A DNA stretch of 64,000 nt from Przewalskia tangutica (taxonomy: Eukaryota > Streptophyta > Magnoliopsida > Solanales > Solanaceae). The notes under the pieces were generated by a model. The model worked only from the letters and a program-made list of their open reading frames with translations, ran no database searches and was not told where the DNA came from. Where the stretch lies: positions 65,687,593-65,751,592 of the forward strand of contig CM056738.1 of assembly GCA_029844215.1 (NCBI GenBank). The letters are read 5' to 3'. The position numbers and the translations under genes were made by a program. Positions 13,266-23,861 of this stretch are shown here, one piece after another (positions within the stretch are counted from its first letter, which is position 1; each line of letters starts with the position of its first letter).

Positions 13266-14560
13266 AGTTTTCGCGGGTACCAGACTTGAAGCTAAGGGTA
13301 TGAAACTACAATTTATTGAATAACAAGGAGAAGATGTAGAAATTGAAGCTTCAGATGAAGTTCCCTTCATTGAAACGTGGGGATATTGCCTAATAGGGTG
13401 CTTCACGGGTCCTTTCCCGGGAAGATAGGCATTGAATTCTATTGTGAAGGGTTGGGGAGTGAAATGTCGTATCATCCCGTATGGCAAAGGATGGACAGTT
13501 TTCTAATTCATGACGGAAGAAGATCGCACAAATGTTCTTCATAGAGGCCCATATATGGTCTTCGGTAAAACTATGATGCTAAAGCCTATTAACAAGGGAG
13601 TTTTATTAACAGATGACTTATTCATGGAAATATCCAATATGGGTCACTTTCCATGACATCCCCCTCTCAATTTGGAGTGTAACGGGCCTTAGCAAGATTG
13701 CTTCACGTGTGGGGAAGCCACTATACACGGATCAATATACTAAGGAGAGGTCAAAAATGAATTATGCAAGAGTCTTAGTGGAAGTATATGTAAGCAAAGA
13801 ACCGGTTACGGAATTTGGTGTTAAACTTCCCGACAATAGAAGGTATACTCAAAAGGTGAACTATGAGAACTATCCGGATTTTTGCTATCATTGTGCATCC
13901 TTTGGGCACAACCATTTGAAGTGTAGAAAATTGATGCAAGATACCAACACTCAAGAAGCTCAAAATATCCGCAACCCATTGATACCTCCTAAGAATAGTG
14001 GAGTTTCTACATGTTCGGGGGCTGATGTTGTTACGGGAAATACTAACCCTCCTTGCACTGATCCGTCACTTACTCAGCATCCCGTAGGTACTGAGAACTT
14101 GATGGATATAGAGAATAGTGAGCAAATACCACCTCATGTACCCGGAAGTGTGGGGGAAGCTCTGAACTTTGCAATTCCTCCGGTTGTGGACCAGTCTAGC
14201 TCTTTGAGGTTACGGGTTGCACAAGTGGGGTCCTCATGCCATCACCCCCATGTTGGTCTTGCGCATCATGATAGGAGGAGTGTGGAGATAAGACACACTG
14301 ATTCTAGAACATCAATGGACCCGCAAACTTCTATGGATGGGGTTGTCAACAAGAATGCTACGGAAGTTTCTAGAGATGCATTACGGTGCATTAGCTTTGA
14401 ACGCGGGGATCATAGCCTAGCTGGGACTTCTGCCTTAGCTTCCAACAATAAGGATGAGGGATGGAAACAAGTAATCTCAAGGAAAAATGCGCCAAAAGGT
14501 AGTAGTTTGGCAAAGACAGCGAAGCGCGGAGGTCCTGACAAAACCTCCTTTGTTTCTTAA
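13266..14560 (+). pseudogene. LINE ORF1 protein (DUF4283 and CCHC knuckle)
   Basis: The first ~350 bp can be read with in-frame stops; an open stretch of 315 codons runs 13613-14560. The upstream part has the DUF4283 pattern typical of plant L1 ORF1 (KGWGVKCRIIPYGKGWTVF region near 13455-13505). The single knuckle CYHCASFGHNHLKC (C-x2-C-x4-H-x4-C) is at about 13882-13923. The C-terminal third is low-complexity, Ser/Pro-rich and polar. ORF1 proteins bind LINE RNA. The stop TAA shares its last A with the ORF2 start (TAATG at 14558-14562). Confidence 0.82.
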
Positions 14561-17500
14561 TGAAAGTACTTTGTTGGAATGTCTGGGGTCTTTACGGACA
14601 AAGGGAAAGGGCAACCACGCAAACTCTTGTGTGTAGGCTCACAAAACAACATGATGCAACAATTGTTTGTCTAATTGAAACTAAATTCTCTAGAGCACGA
14701 ATTGACTCTTTTAAAGCTCAAAGATACCTTGCTTGGAATTCTTGCTCCAACATAGATTTCATTGATGGCAGAAGAATGTTAATACTTTGGGATCCCTCCA
14801 GAGTTAGTTGTGAAGTGCTTGGAATGGACTCTCAACATATCCATGTCCTTGCAAGATGTCAAACAACACAAGTGTCCTTCCTAGCTACATTTGTGTACCC
14901 GGTTTATAGCATCCCGGAAAGAAGGAAACTTTGGCAACACCTTACCCACTTGGGCATCGACATTGTCAAGCCTTGGATGATTATTGGAGATTTCAACACT
15001 TATTGCTACCCACATGATAAGGCGGGTGGTCCCCCTCTCATGCCTTATGCAATTAGGGATCTTGGAGAATTCAGAAATGCCCATGGACTAGAAGACACCC
15101 CTTCTTCCGGTTCCTTCTACACTTGGACGAATGGTTCGATATGGTCTAAGCTTGATAGAGTAATGATGAATCAACATTGGAGTGATTTGAATCTTGAGTG
15201 CAAGGCCAACTTCATGCCTATGGAACCAGTCTAGGATCATTGCCCCGTGGTAGCTTCGGTAATTGCATCCTCTAGTATTGGGAAATGACCTTTCAAGTTC
15301 ATGAACATGTGGCTCTCCCATCCCGCATTTGAGAACATACTTACTTCTTGCTGGAGGCAACACATATTGGGATCAGCCCAATTAATATTAGCCACAAAAT
15401 TTAAATCTTTGAAAAAGTCATTGCGAGAATTGAACACAAGGAAATTTGGAAGCATAGAACAAAGAGCATTTGCGGCAAACATGGAGTTCAAGGATGCTAT
15501 CAATGCACATATGGAGGATCCCTTTTATGATGAACTAATAGACAATGTTAAGACCTTAAGGGCTAAAGCAAACCTATTGCTTGAAGCCGAAAGACACTTC
15601 ATAAGGCAAAAATCGAGGAAAAAACACATGATTGGAAGTGATAGATGCTCCAAATACTTTCACAGTTTGATAAAGAGAAGTAATGTCAGGAACTCAATCA
15701 ACTACCTTGTCAAGGCCAATAGGACTAGCACAACATCTCCCGGGGAAGTAAGAGAATTGCTTGTAGAGTTTTACAAAGATCTTTTAGGCACATCCCGGTC
15801 ATCAACACACATTGAACCCGCGGTATTGGATTGCGGCCCGAAGCTAGGAGAGGAAGACAAAATGCACCTTCTGCATTTCATCTCCCCTAAGGAGATTTAG
15901 GAGGCTCTTTCAGATATAGGCAATGACAAGGCACCCGGTCCAGATGGTTTCTCAGCCGCATTCTTCAAAAAAAGATGGAGAGATGTGGGTCAAGATGTAG
16001 TAAGAAGTGTACAAGAATTTTTCTCATCCGGAGTTCTTTTGAATCAAGTGAACCATACCATACTTACCCTCCTGCCCAAGACTGATCGGGATCCCACGGT
16101 AAATGACTTTAGGCCTATCGGATTGACCAATGTGGTCTACAAGATCATAACAAAGATTTTAGCTAATCGGATGGCAAAGGTTCTTCCTACACTTATTGAT
16201 AAATGCCAAGGAGCTTTCGTGAAAGAAAGGAATATGGTGGACAATGTCTTCATTGCCCAAGAACTTGTGAGAGGTTATAATAGAGCTAGGGTCTCACCAA
16301 GGTGTATGCTTATGGTAGATCTTCGGAAAGCATTTGATACGGTCTCCTAGAATTTCCTTGAATCAGTGCTAAGAGGTCTCAAGTTTCCGGACAGATTTGT
16401 AAGATGGATTATGGAATGCGTATGTTCAACCTCTTTCTCTCTTTCCATCAATGGAGAGCTACATGGGCATTTCGCGGGTAAACGCGGCTTAAGGCAAGGT
16501 GATCCTATGTCCCCTATGCTCTTTATCATTTGCATTGAGTACCTTTCAAGGATGTTAAAGCTAAGGACCTCGGACAAAGTGTTCTCTTATCACCCGAAGT
16601 GCAAAAGACTAGGCATCTCTCACCTTGCCTTTGCGGATGATCTCATGCTCTTTGCCAAAGGGGATGTACCTTCGGTAAATGTTCTTATGGAATGTCTTGA
16701 AGATTTGGAGGCAGCTTCCGGGCTTACACTTAACCCGTCAAAATCATCCATCTACATTGCGGGTGTGCAAGGTTCAATCCGGGACTTGATCTTGGCAAGA
16801 GTTGGTTTCTCATTAGGAGTATTTCCGTGCGGTGCCAGGATCCCTTTGTCCCCAATTTCTGTCTCGGTGGATCAGTCTGCCCCATTCACTAGTGCAATCT
16901 CGGAATACATTCAGAAATGGGGGCATCACTCACTCTCTTATGCGGGAAAACTTGAACTAATCAGATCGGTTGTTCAAGGTGTTGAAAGCTTTTGGTTTCG
17001 GGCGCTTCCTATTCCTTCTTCTGTCCTCAACAAGGTTAGGTCAGCATGTATTCAGTTCTTATGGGGGTGGTAAGCCACCAAGAGTTGCTTGGGATGTCAT
17101 TTGTGTGCCTCAATCAGAAGGAGGCTTGGGTCTTATGAACATCAAAGAATGGAACCATGCCTTACTCTCCCGGACCATCTGGCAAATTCACACTAAGGCG
17201 GATACCTTATGGGTCCAATGGATTAATAGCTACTACTTGAGAGGCCAATCCTTTTGGGAATATGAGGTACGGGCTAGAGACTCCCCCTTATTCAAAAAAG
17301 TTTGCAGTATTCACGACACTTTCATTTCCATCTTCGGTAGTCAAGGAAACACAATTGCCGGCTTGGAAAAGTGTTGCACAAATGGAAGATTTGATTCTAG
17401 TCTTGTGTATGAGGTCTTGCGCACGCCGCGGGATAAAAGGCTTTGGATGTCTCAAATTAGGAAGGGCTACATTCCTCCTAAATTCTCATTCACAGTATGG

Positions 17501-17915
17501 CTCGCTTGTAAGAAGCGCCTAGCAACGAAAGACACTCTCTCCTACCTAAACTTGGAAGATAGGACTTGCGGGTTCTGCAAGAGGGCAAATGAGTCAAGGG
17601 CTCACCTCTTTCTCGTGCGCATACACCCGCATCATTTGGAAGCACATAAAGGAATGGTTGGGTATTAGAAGAGAAATGACAACTATTGAAAGCGCACTCA
17701 AGTGGATCAAGAAAGAGCATCGCGGGACCTGTATCCGATCCAAAGCCATCTTACTTGCCTTTTGCATAGTGGTATATGAGATTTGGAGAACAAGAAATAA
17801 ATTGCTATTCGAGAACATAAGTATATCAATGGATGGAGTTGTTGCAAAAGTCAAAACAACAATTTATAGAGTTTTTTATGACTTAATCCCCTATTGTAAC
17901 GTCACCCAAGGGTGA
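14560..17915 (+). pseudogene. LINE ORF2: endonuclease and reverse transcriptase
   Basis: One frame from 14560 carries an APE-type endonuclease: LCWNVWGL at the start, IIGDFN near 14986, KLDRVM near 15150 and DHCPVV near 15236. Stops interrupt it at 15235 (TAG), near 15286 (TGA), at 15898 (TAG) and near 16348 (TAG). RT follows: NDKAPGPDGF near 15925, DFRPIGL near 16108, LRQGDPMSPMLF near 16490 and the active site FADDLMLF near 16630. Frameshifts occur near 17065 and 17620. The C-terminal zinc-finger region (zf-RVT, CGFCKRANESRAH) is near 17570. The order matches plant L1 ORF2. The copy is dead as read. Confidence 0.9.
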
Positions 17916-18047
17916 ACGTCCTTCTCCACCGCTCTTTCATTTCTTGTTTATGCTTACGTTGAGGATTGAGAACCCTCAATGACTGATTGTAGCTCCCAGT
18001 TCTTTTTTTTTTCTAGTAATAATATTTGCATTTACCTAAAAAAAAAA
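17916..18047 (+). other. LINE 3' untranslated region and A tail
   Basis: Short AT-rich tail after the last ORF2 stop, with a T run at 18003-18012 and ten A at 18038-18047. It sets plus orientation and the 3' end of the LINE. Confidence 0.75.
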
Positions 18048-18291
18048 GTTTTCTTGAAATTTGTCTAAGTGTGGGAACTAGTCTTGCTACTAGTATGTTT
18101 AAATAACAACATGGAGGGTCAAGATGAGAACAATTGGGTGGATTGGATCCAATTCACTTAAAAATCTAGCCAAGTGGCCCTTTTGACTTAGTCAATATTA
18201 TCAAGCTCTAGCCTTAGCAAGACTTGGTCATTTTAACTTGGGTCAAATGACCATAACACCCATGGTCCATTCGACCATGACCAACAAATGG

Positions 18292-18309
18292 GGGTGACAC
18301 GTGTCGCCC
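18292..18309 (-). promoter_or_regulatory. U3 CACGTG palindrome of E
   Basis: GGGTGACACGTGTCGCCC, CACGTG at 18298-18303. A degenerate TATA-like sequence (TATTTAAA on the minus strand) lies about 185 bp downstream near 18098-18106. Confidence 0.65.
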
Positions 18310-18440
18310 TCCCATTCGTCGCTATATTTCATTTTCCGACATTTCCATAATTTCGATAAATTTTTACTAGTCTCAATTCTTAACATTTGAGTTCTTACGT
18401 ACGTTCTTATAAACATGTCCTGGAATTACGGGGTGTAACA

Positions 18441-18477
18441 TTCTTCCCCCCTTAGAAACATTTATCCCCGAATGTTC
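18441..18477 (-). other. Polypurine tract and inverted repeat of E
   Basis: AAGGGGGGAAGAA on the minus strand abuts the LTR start. The inverted repeat next to it (about 18457-18477) has decayed arms compared with the other elements. Confidence 0.78.
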
Positions 18478-18583
18478 TTTCAGAGTCAAACTTATAGATA
18501 GCGACATATTCTCCCTTTACAACCCCTACATACCAATAATGCCACACGTGGCCACATAATAGCACTTAAGCAAAATACTTCAA

Positions 18584-18746
18584 TTAAAACTTGACAAGTA
18601 AGGGAAATGAATTACCTGAAGGTGTAGGGAATAAGTGAGGATACTTCCTCAACATGTCCTCCTCCACTTCCCAAGTCATCTCTTCTCTATTATCATTCCG
18701 CCACAAGACTTTGACGGAAGCCACATCTTTGGTCATGATGCTTTGA
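18584..18746 (-). pseudogene. pol: C-terminal end of E pol (chromodomain tail)
   Basis: The minus-strand reading gives VKVLWRN, then TWEVEEDM, KYPHLF and a stop at 18584-18586. This is the standard end of chromovirus integrase, whose chromodomain is thought to steer insertion toward heterochromatin. It is separated from the rest of the E pol (from 55100) by D. A one-base shift at the join suggests decay. Confidence 0.82.
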
Positions 18747-19371
18747 TGTCACGACCGACCTCGGGCATGGCGAGTGCCTTACCCCGGGCACCCTAGTGAT
18801 ACAACATCAGAGAAAATCAGCGGAAATAAAACTAAAACATGAGACAAGACATAAAGTATAAAACAGGCTAACCAAAACGGTCACCTTCCTGAATATATAC
18901 ATATATATATATATATATATATCAAACTGAACAGTTAAATCCTTTTACAAACCACACTTGTGATTACTACTGGACCTCTAAGAATGTAACCATAACTATG
19001 ACGGACAGGGCCCGCCATACCACGAATGTACAAGTATCTACACCGGGGACTATACCAAAGATAAGCCTCGGAAAGCGGAGCTTTCCAAAGCTGGCTGTGA
19101 TCCTATGGCGAGGATCCACAACCGATGTACCTCTACTGCGGCATGAACGGCCCGAAGGAGGTCGATAACAGTACCAAGTATATGGCGAAAATCATCAGCG
19201 AAATCATATGATCTAAAATAAAACAGGAGACATGTATGATAATCAAACTATAGTTTACAACATAAAAGTAGTCATGTCAAGGCAGGGACTCACTCCTCAA
19301 AGTCATCCTCACGCCCGTGGAACTCGTTCACCGCTGCAGCGATCTAGGTATAAATCGTATGATACGTATAA

Positions 19372-19885
19372 CATGTCTCGGCCCATCCCATGGGACTCGA
19401 GGTGGAATCGTGTGGAATACATGTCTCGGCCCATCTCATGGGACTCGATGAAGAATCGTATGGAATACATGTCTCGGCCCATCTCATGGGACTCGATAAG
19501 AATCGTATGGAATACATGTCTCGGCCCATCTCATGGGACTCGATAAGAATCGTATGGAATACATGTCTCGGCCCATCTCATGGGACTTGCGTATGGAATA
19601 CATGTCTCGGCCCATCTCATGGGACTCGATAAGAATCGTATGGAATACATGTCTCGGCCCATCTCATGGGACTCGATAAGAATCGTATGGAATACATATC
19701 TCGGCCCATCTCATGGGACTCGATAAGAATCGTATGGAATACATGTCTCGGCCCATCTCATGGGACTCGATAAGAATCGTATGGAATACATGTCTCGGCC
19801 CATCTCATGGGACTCGATAAGAATCGTATGGAATACATGTCTCGGCCCATCTCATGGGACTCAATAAGAATCGTATGAAATACAT
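19372..19885 (-). repeat. 47-bp tandem array in D 3' LTR (about 11 units)
   Basis: Units around CTCGGCCCATCTCATGGGA start near 19377, 19423, 19471, 19518, 19566, 19602, 19649, 19697, 19744, 19793 and 19840. The sixth unit is shortened. Each unit holds the dyad CCCAT-n3-ATGGG. Both strands stay open across several units, producing spurious ORFs. Confidence 0.92.
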
Positions 19886-20010
19886 TCCCGGTCCATCCCA
19901 TGGACTCGGTATAGAATCGGGTGAAATACATTCCCGGTCCATCCCATGGACTCGGTATAGAATCGGGTGAAATACATTCCCGGTCCATCCCATGGACTCG
20001 GTATCAAATC
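19886..20010 (-). repeat. 46-bp tandem array in D 3' LTR (3 units)
   Basis: Three units around TTCCCGGTCCATCCCATGGA, each with the dyad GTCCAT-ccc-ATGGAC. They are contiguous with the 47-bp array and probably derived from it. Confidence 0.88.
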
Positions 20011-21573
20011 GGCCATAACATTTAAACTCTCTTTTAAGACAGATTAAGATAATACCATACTTTCTTTTTAAATCAAAACACTTTCCTTTTTAAAAGTCAA
20101 GTAACAACATTCTTTTCCAAAAGTTCAAGTTGCCTAATTTCAAATACTCAAGTCTTTTATTTTCGAAAGGTTTCGTAGTTCATAGTCTTAATCACTTAAT
20201 AACATAATTCTCTTTTAAAACAATTTGAGTAACATATGCCTTATGTGTGAGTAGGTTATTCTTGTTTATAACAATCTTATTAAAGCATCCATGATCTAGG
20301 AAATGTAATACAATTTTGTCTTATCTTAGCTTCTATGCAGATGGAGGTTTCTACTGATTTTAATATAATTAATTATTTGTCAATACATTTTCCTTTATTA
20401 ACGCTGCAGTGATTCGTTCGATACTTATTCTCCTTTCCGAAATCAGTAAAACATTATTCTTAATAAAAAACCAAGTACTCATTACTCACGAATGAGGTTT
20501 CACACTTTTTAACAAAATTCATATCAATTCAATTAAGTCAAGTCTCTTATCTTTTAAGATCAAGTCTCTTAACTTCTAAAATCAATAAACCATTCTTTTA
20601 CCTACATAAAGTCGTTATAACTAACTTCCCATAAAGTTATTATAACACTTTATGTTTTAAACCAACCAAAACTCATTTAGCACATGTACGTCTACCGTAC
20701 TACATAGTTTACAAAACATCATGCTAGAAAGGATAGGAAGAGGTTCACATACCTCGCGATGATTATCGACAATTAGCAAATCGCTCCAAAGTACTGTAAC
20801 CCTGCTAGCCATTTCCACCCTTCAAGTAGAATACGCTACTCGTAGTACTTCAACCTATACAGCCACAAAACGCCTATCAACCTCTAGATCTCTTGTAGAA
20901 TAATTCTAGATACAAGATTCCTTATTCTACGGAAAATTCGGCGACCTCTCCCCGCAACCACATAAATCTCCTCTACAACGAGGCCTTACCAAACCAACAA
21001 TCCGGGGGTTACACGTCTAACAGGCGTGTACAATTCTACTCCACAATAATACTACAAGTCTCATGTAAATACAGTCCTATGTAAATCTGATTCAATTCTT
21101 TATAAACATCCTTCCAATATATCTTATACTCAATTCTAAATTACTACAATATGTAATATCCAATTCTGATAGAGGGACATAGATCATTACCTCGATAAGC
21201 CCAAAATTATCCAAGATATAAGTCGATCCTGAGCAACGTTTAGCTCCAAATCCTTACGCTCCAACCCGCTCCAAGCAACCCTTAGAAGTTTCTAAACAAC
21301 TTCTCTTAACACTTCATCTAAGCTATGAAGATTTTTCTAGGGCTTCATTTTGCGACTATTGTAATAAAATAGTATTTCCGGGTTCCTAGTATTGAAAAAA
21401 ACTTTGGAATACAACTAGAGATACTAGGCTAAGGTATTTGGGATTTATACAACAATACTTAAGGTATTTCTCTACACAAAGTGGGAGGGGGACGAGAACA
21501 ATTTTAAAGGGAGAGAGTATTTTGCCTTGGAAGACTTAAGTGTGGATGATATGAAGTCTTCAACTAAGGGGGG

Positions 21574-21770
21574 TATATATAGAAGAATCAAGGGTCAAGA
21601 TCTATGCAAGTGTGTGGTCAATATTGGGCCATGTGGGTGGGTAGTTTACCGACCATTTGCCTACCACAAAAATGGGACAAGTGGCTTGCCACTTGTCCCC
21701 TAAAACGTCCAAGCCATGTGTCCCTCCTCAATTCGGCCACTTGGCCACATGGGGGTGACACGTGTCGCCC
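21574..21770 (-). promoter_or_regulatory. U3 promoter of D 3' LTR
   Basis: TATATATA at 21574-21581 and GGGTGACACGTGTCGCCC at 21753-21770, 171 bp apart. Transcription would run leftward. Confidence 0.7.
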
Positions 21771-22092
21771 CCCTACTCGTCCAAAATATTTCATCTTCTG
21801 AAGATACCCGTAATGCCAAAAATTCGAAAATAAAGTGGGCCCCGCAAAACCGTAAATTCTCCCGTGGGCCCCACGTGACCAATTTCGGAAATAAAATTCC
21901 ATAATTCTCAAATATTCCAAAAAGTACGAATACCAAATCTGGGAATCCAATTCCCATTAATGAACCTTTTTCCTTCACAAAATCCGGAAACTTTTCCGTC
22001 AAAAAATCACATCTTTCTTCCTTTCAAATTTTAATGTCGTATTCTCGTACATACGTCCTCATATAAATACTCTGGAACTACGGGGTGTAACA

Positions 22093-22127
22093 TTCTCCCC
22101 CCCTTAGAAACATTCGTCCCGAATGTT
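22093..22127 (-). other. Polypurine tract and inverted repeat of D
   Basis: CTAAGGGGGGGAGAA (minus) abuts the LTR; AACATTCG/CGAATGTT with loop TCC is at 22109-22127. Confidence 0.82.
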
Positions 22128-22484
22128 CCTTCTAAGTCTCTAATCACACAAGTACCGGTATAGTCTTCACTACTATACTTACAAAACCAATTATGCCACA
22201 CCTGGCCATAATACAACATACGCGCAAAACTCACATCCGAGTCAACGAAGAACCACCTCCAACGTATATAACAACACTAAAGCTTCCACCCATGGTCCAA
22301 AGGATACTTTCTTCCCATCTTTACTTATAAAAAGGACACTTCCATCTTCTTAACGCATCTTAGCCTCTTTTCTTAACCGTCGTACCTTCCTCGTACACTC
22401 GAACTCTTTCTACTATACGTACCACATTTCTGTCATTGCTTCAGTTTCCAAAATCTCGGGGTCACTATATCTAACTTGGTCATC
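22128..22484 (-). other. 3' untranslated stretch of D, distal part
   Basis: Colinear with the G untranslated region (about 3480-3838) up to the shared phrase around CTTCAGTTTCCAAAA, then switches abruptly to integrase sequence. No coding content. Confidence 0.65.
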
Positions 22485-22825
22485 ATTAACTGGGAACACT
22501 CTGGATGGATCTCCGATACTCTTCCGAAACATAGCAACATGGAATCTGGACGTCGCCTCTAAGTCGGACGGCGCTAAACTTATAGGCAACCCGGCCTATT
22601 CTACAACGATCTGAAAAGGCCCAAGTACCTCGGGCTAAGTTTCCCTGCTTTCCAAATCTCGTCACACCGCCGGTGGTACCTTCAAGACCCAGTCGGCTGA
22701 ACTCCAAGTGTCGACTTCGATTATCCACACGACTTCTGTTGACTCTGAGCTGCTAATAAATTCCTCCGGATAAGCTTCACCTTATCCACATCCTGTTGAA
22801 ACAAGTAGGGACCAACTATCTGAAC
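22485..22825 (-). pseudogene. pol: Integrase C-terminal fragment in D, part 1
   Basis: Minus-strand reading is homologous to the E integrase end at 55100-55520: the QDVDKVKLI region, LSPRYLGPFQI and IGDPSRVFP can be followed with frame changes. It continues across C at 50145. There is no chromodomain tail; the sequence changes to untranslated repeat-family sequence at about 22484. Confidence 0.78.
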
Positions 22826-22957
22826 TGTTACACCCCGTATTTACAGGACATGTTTTAAGAACGTACGTAAGAACTCACAAGTGTTAAGATTTGAGACTTG
22901 TAAAAATTTATCGGAATTATGAAATTGTCGGAAAACGTATTATTGTGACGAATGGGA

Positions 22958-22975
22958 GGGCGACACGTGTCACCC
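22958..22975 (+). promoter_or_regulatory. U3 CACGTG palindrome of C 5' LTR
   Basis: GGGCGACACGTGTCACCC, CACGTG at 22964-22969, 185 bp before the TATA-like TATTTAATA. Confidence 0.68.
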
Positions 22976-23652
22976 CCCCTTACAAATGCCTTGGACGATT
23001 TTTGCAAGGGCTAAAGGGTCATTGGACCTTTGTTAGCAAGACAAGTCTTGCAACTTGAAAGCTTGAGAAAGTTGACTTGGTCAAGGACCCACAAGACTTG
23101 ATATTTAATAAGAGCTCATCCAAACCACCCATTTGGTTGCATCTTGACCCTCCAATGTGCTATTTAATACTACTAGTAGCAAGAGAGAGCCCAACACTTA
23201 GAAAAATTTACAAAATTTCAAGAACTCCCTCTAGTTGCTCTCGGGTTCCTTGCATTTGAAAAGAGAAAAAAATTTGTTTCTTGTCCAATAAGCTCCACAC
23301 TTTAAACCAAGGTTCTTGAGTGTATAGTAAGCATATCTCAATAGAAAAATCTCGGAAAAAGATAGTTTTCGGGTTAGTCGCAAAGCGAAAACCTAGTTGC
23401 TTTCTAGGTTTTGTATGGAAGATTGAAGGAAATTGGTGTTATACCCCGTATTTCCAGAGTATGTACGTATGGACGTACGTACGAAATTTGAGCCTTAAGT
23501 TAGGCATTGGATTCGAAATTTGGGCACAAGTGCCGATTAGAGTCGTTTTCTGACGCAACGTTTCCACAGCTTACGTTGGAAAAATTCCGGCTATGTCATT
23601 TAGTATTTTTGCGGATTTTTCCGAGCAACGGAACATTTTTGGACCAACGGGA

Positions 23653-23861
23653 GGGTGACACTTGTCACCCTCATTGGACGGCAAAGAGGAGGCTTGGCCT
23701 TGGCCGATTGGTCCCTCCTTTTGTGCCTTGCTTTGTGGCTTGTTTTGTGGAGTGTTTTGTGGAGTGTTTTGTGGGTGCACTTGGCTTGATCTTGGCCTTA
23801 CACTTGCCTTGCACATGGCTTGATCTTGGCCATTGGTTGGCCTTTGGTTTTGCTATAAATA
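23653..23861 (+). promoter_or_regulatory. U3 promoter of A 5' LTR
   Basis: GGGTGACACTTGTCACCC (23653-23670), the family palindrome with CACGTG changed to CACTTG, then TATAAATA at 23854-23861 followed by CCCC. The gap is 183 bp, as in G. Confidence 0.75.

Larger units (their letters stand above)
13260..18047 (+). mobile_element. L1-type LINE (5' truncated, degenerate)
   Basis: Non-LTR element on the plus strand with ORF1 (DUF4283 and CCHC type), ORF2 (APE endonuclease, RT, zf-RVT) and a 10-A tail at 18038-18047. The 5' end lies near 13260, where sequence stops matching the B LTR, and ORF1 is already under way there. AGTTTTC occurs at 13266-13272 and again at 18047-18053, a possible short target duplication or microhomology. 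Confidence 0.88.
11762..18440 (-). repeat. 3' LTR of E, interrupted by a LINE
   Basis: The plus-strand read starts TGTCACGACC and ends GGGGTGTAACA at 18440. LTR sequence is 11762-13259 plus 18048-18440. A C run of 15 is at 12174-12188 and a GATCCT/AGGATC hairpin at 12118-12136. Compared with the LTRs of B (33297-36808), roughly 1.2 kb is absent between the two halves, so the LINE insertion came with, or preceded, a deletion. Confidence 0.82.
18747..22092 (-). repeat. 3' LTR of D
   Basis: 3,346 bp, homologous to 51766-55099 (3,334 bp). Contains a TA run at 18901-18922, a GATCCT/AGGATC hairpin at 19099-19116, two tandem arrays (19372-20010), a splice-donor-like GAGGTATGTG at 20746-20755 (minus) and the U3 promoter at 21574-21770. 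Confidence 0.92.

Noticed and set aside
13613..14560. Possible host gene with a CCHC zinc knuckle
   Set aside because: DUF4283-type sequence upstream and direct overlap with an endonuclease-RT frame identify it as LINE ORF1.
19372..20010. CRISPR-like regular repeats
   Set aside because: Units are contiguous and whole units repeat, with no unique spacers; the array lies in an LTR of a plant element.
23571..23816. Short minus ORF rich in repeated Asn-Thr-Pro-Gln
   Set aside because: It is the GGAGTGTTTTGT direct repeat of the A U3 read on the wrong strand; the copy at 29111-29356 is the other LTR.
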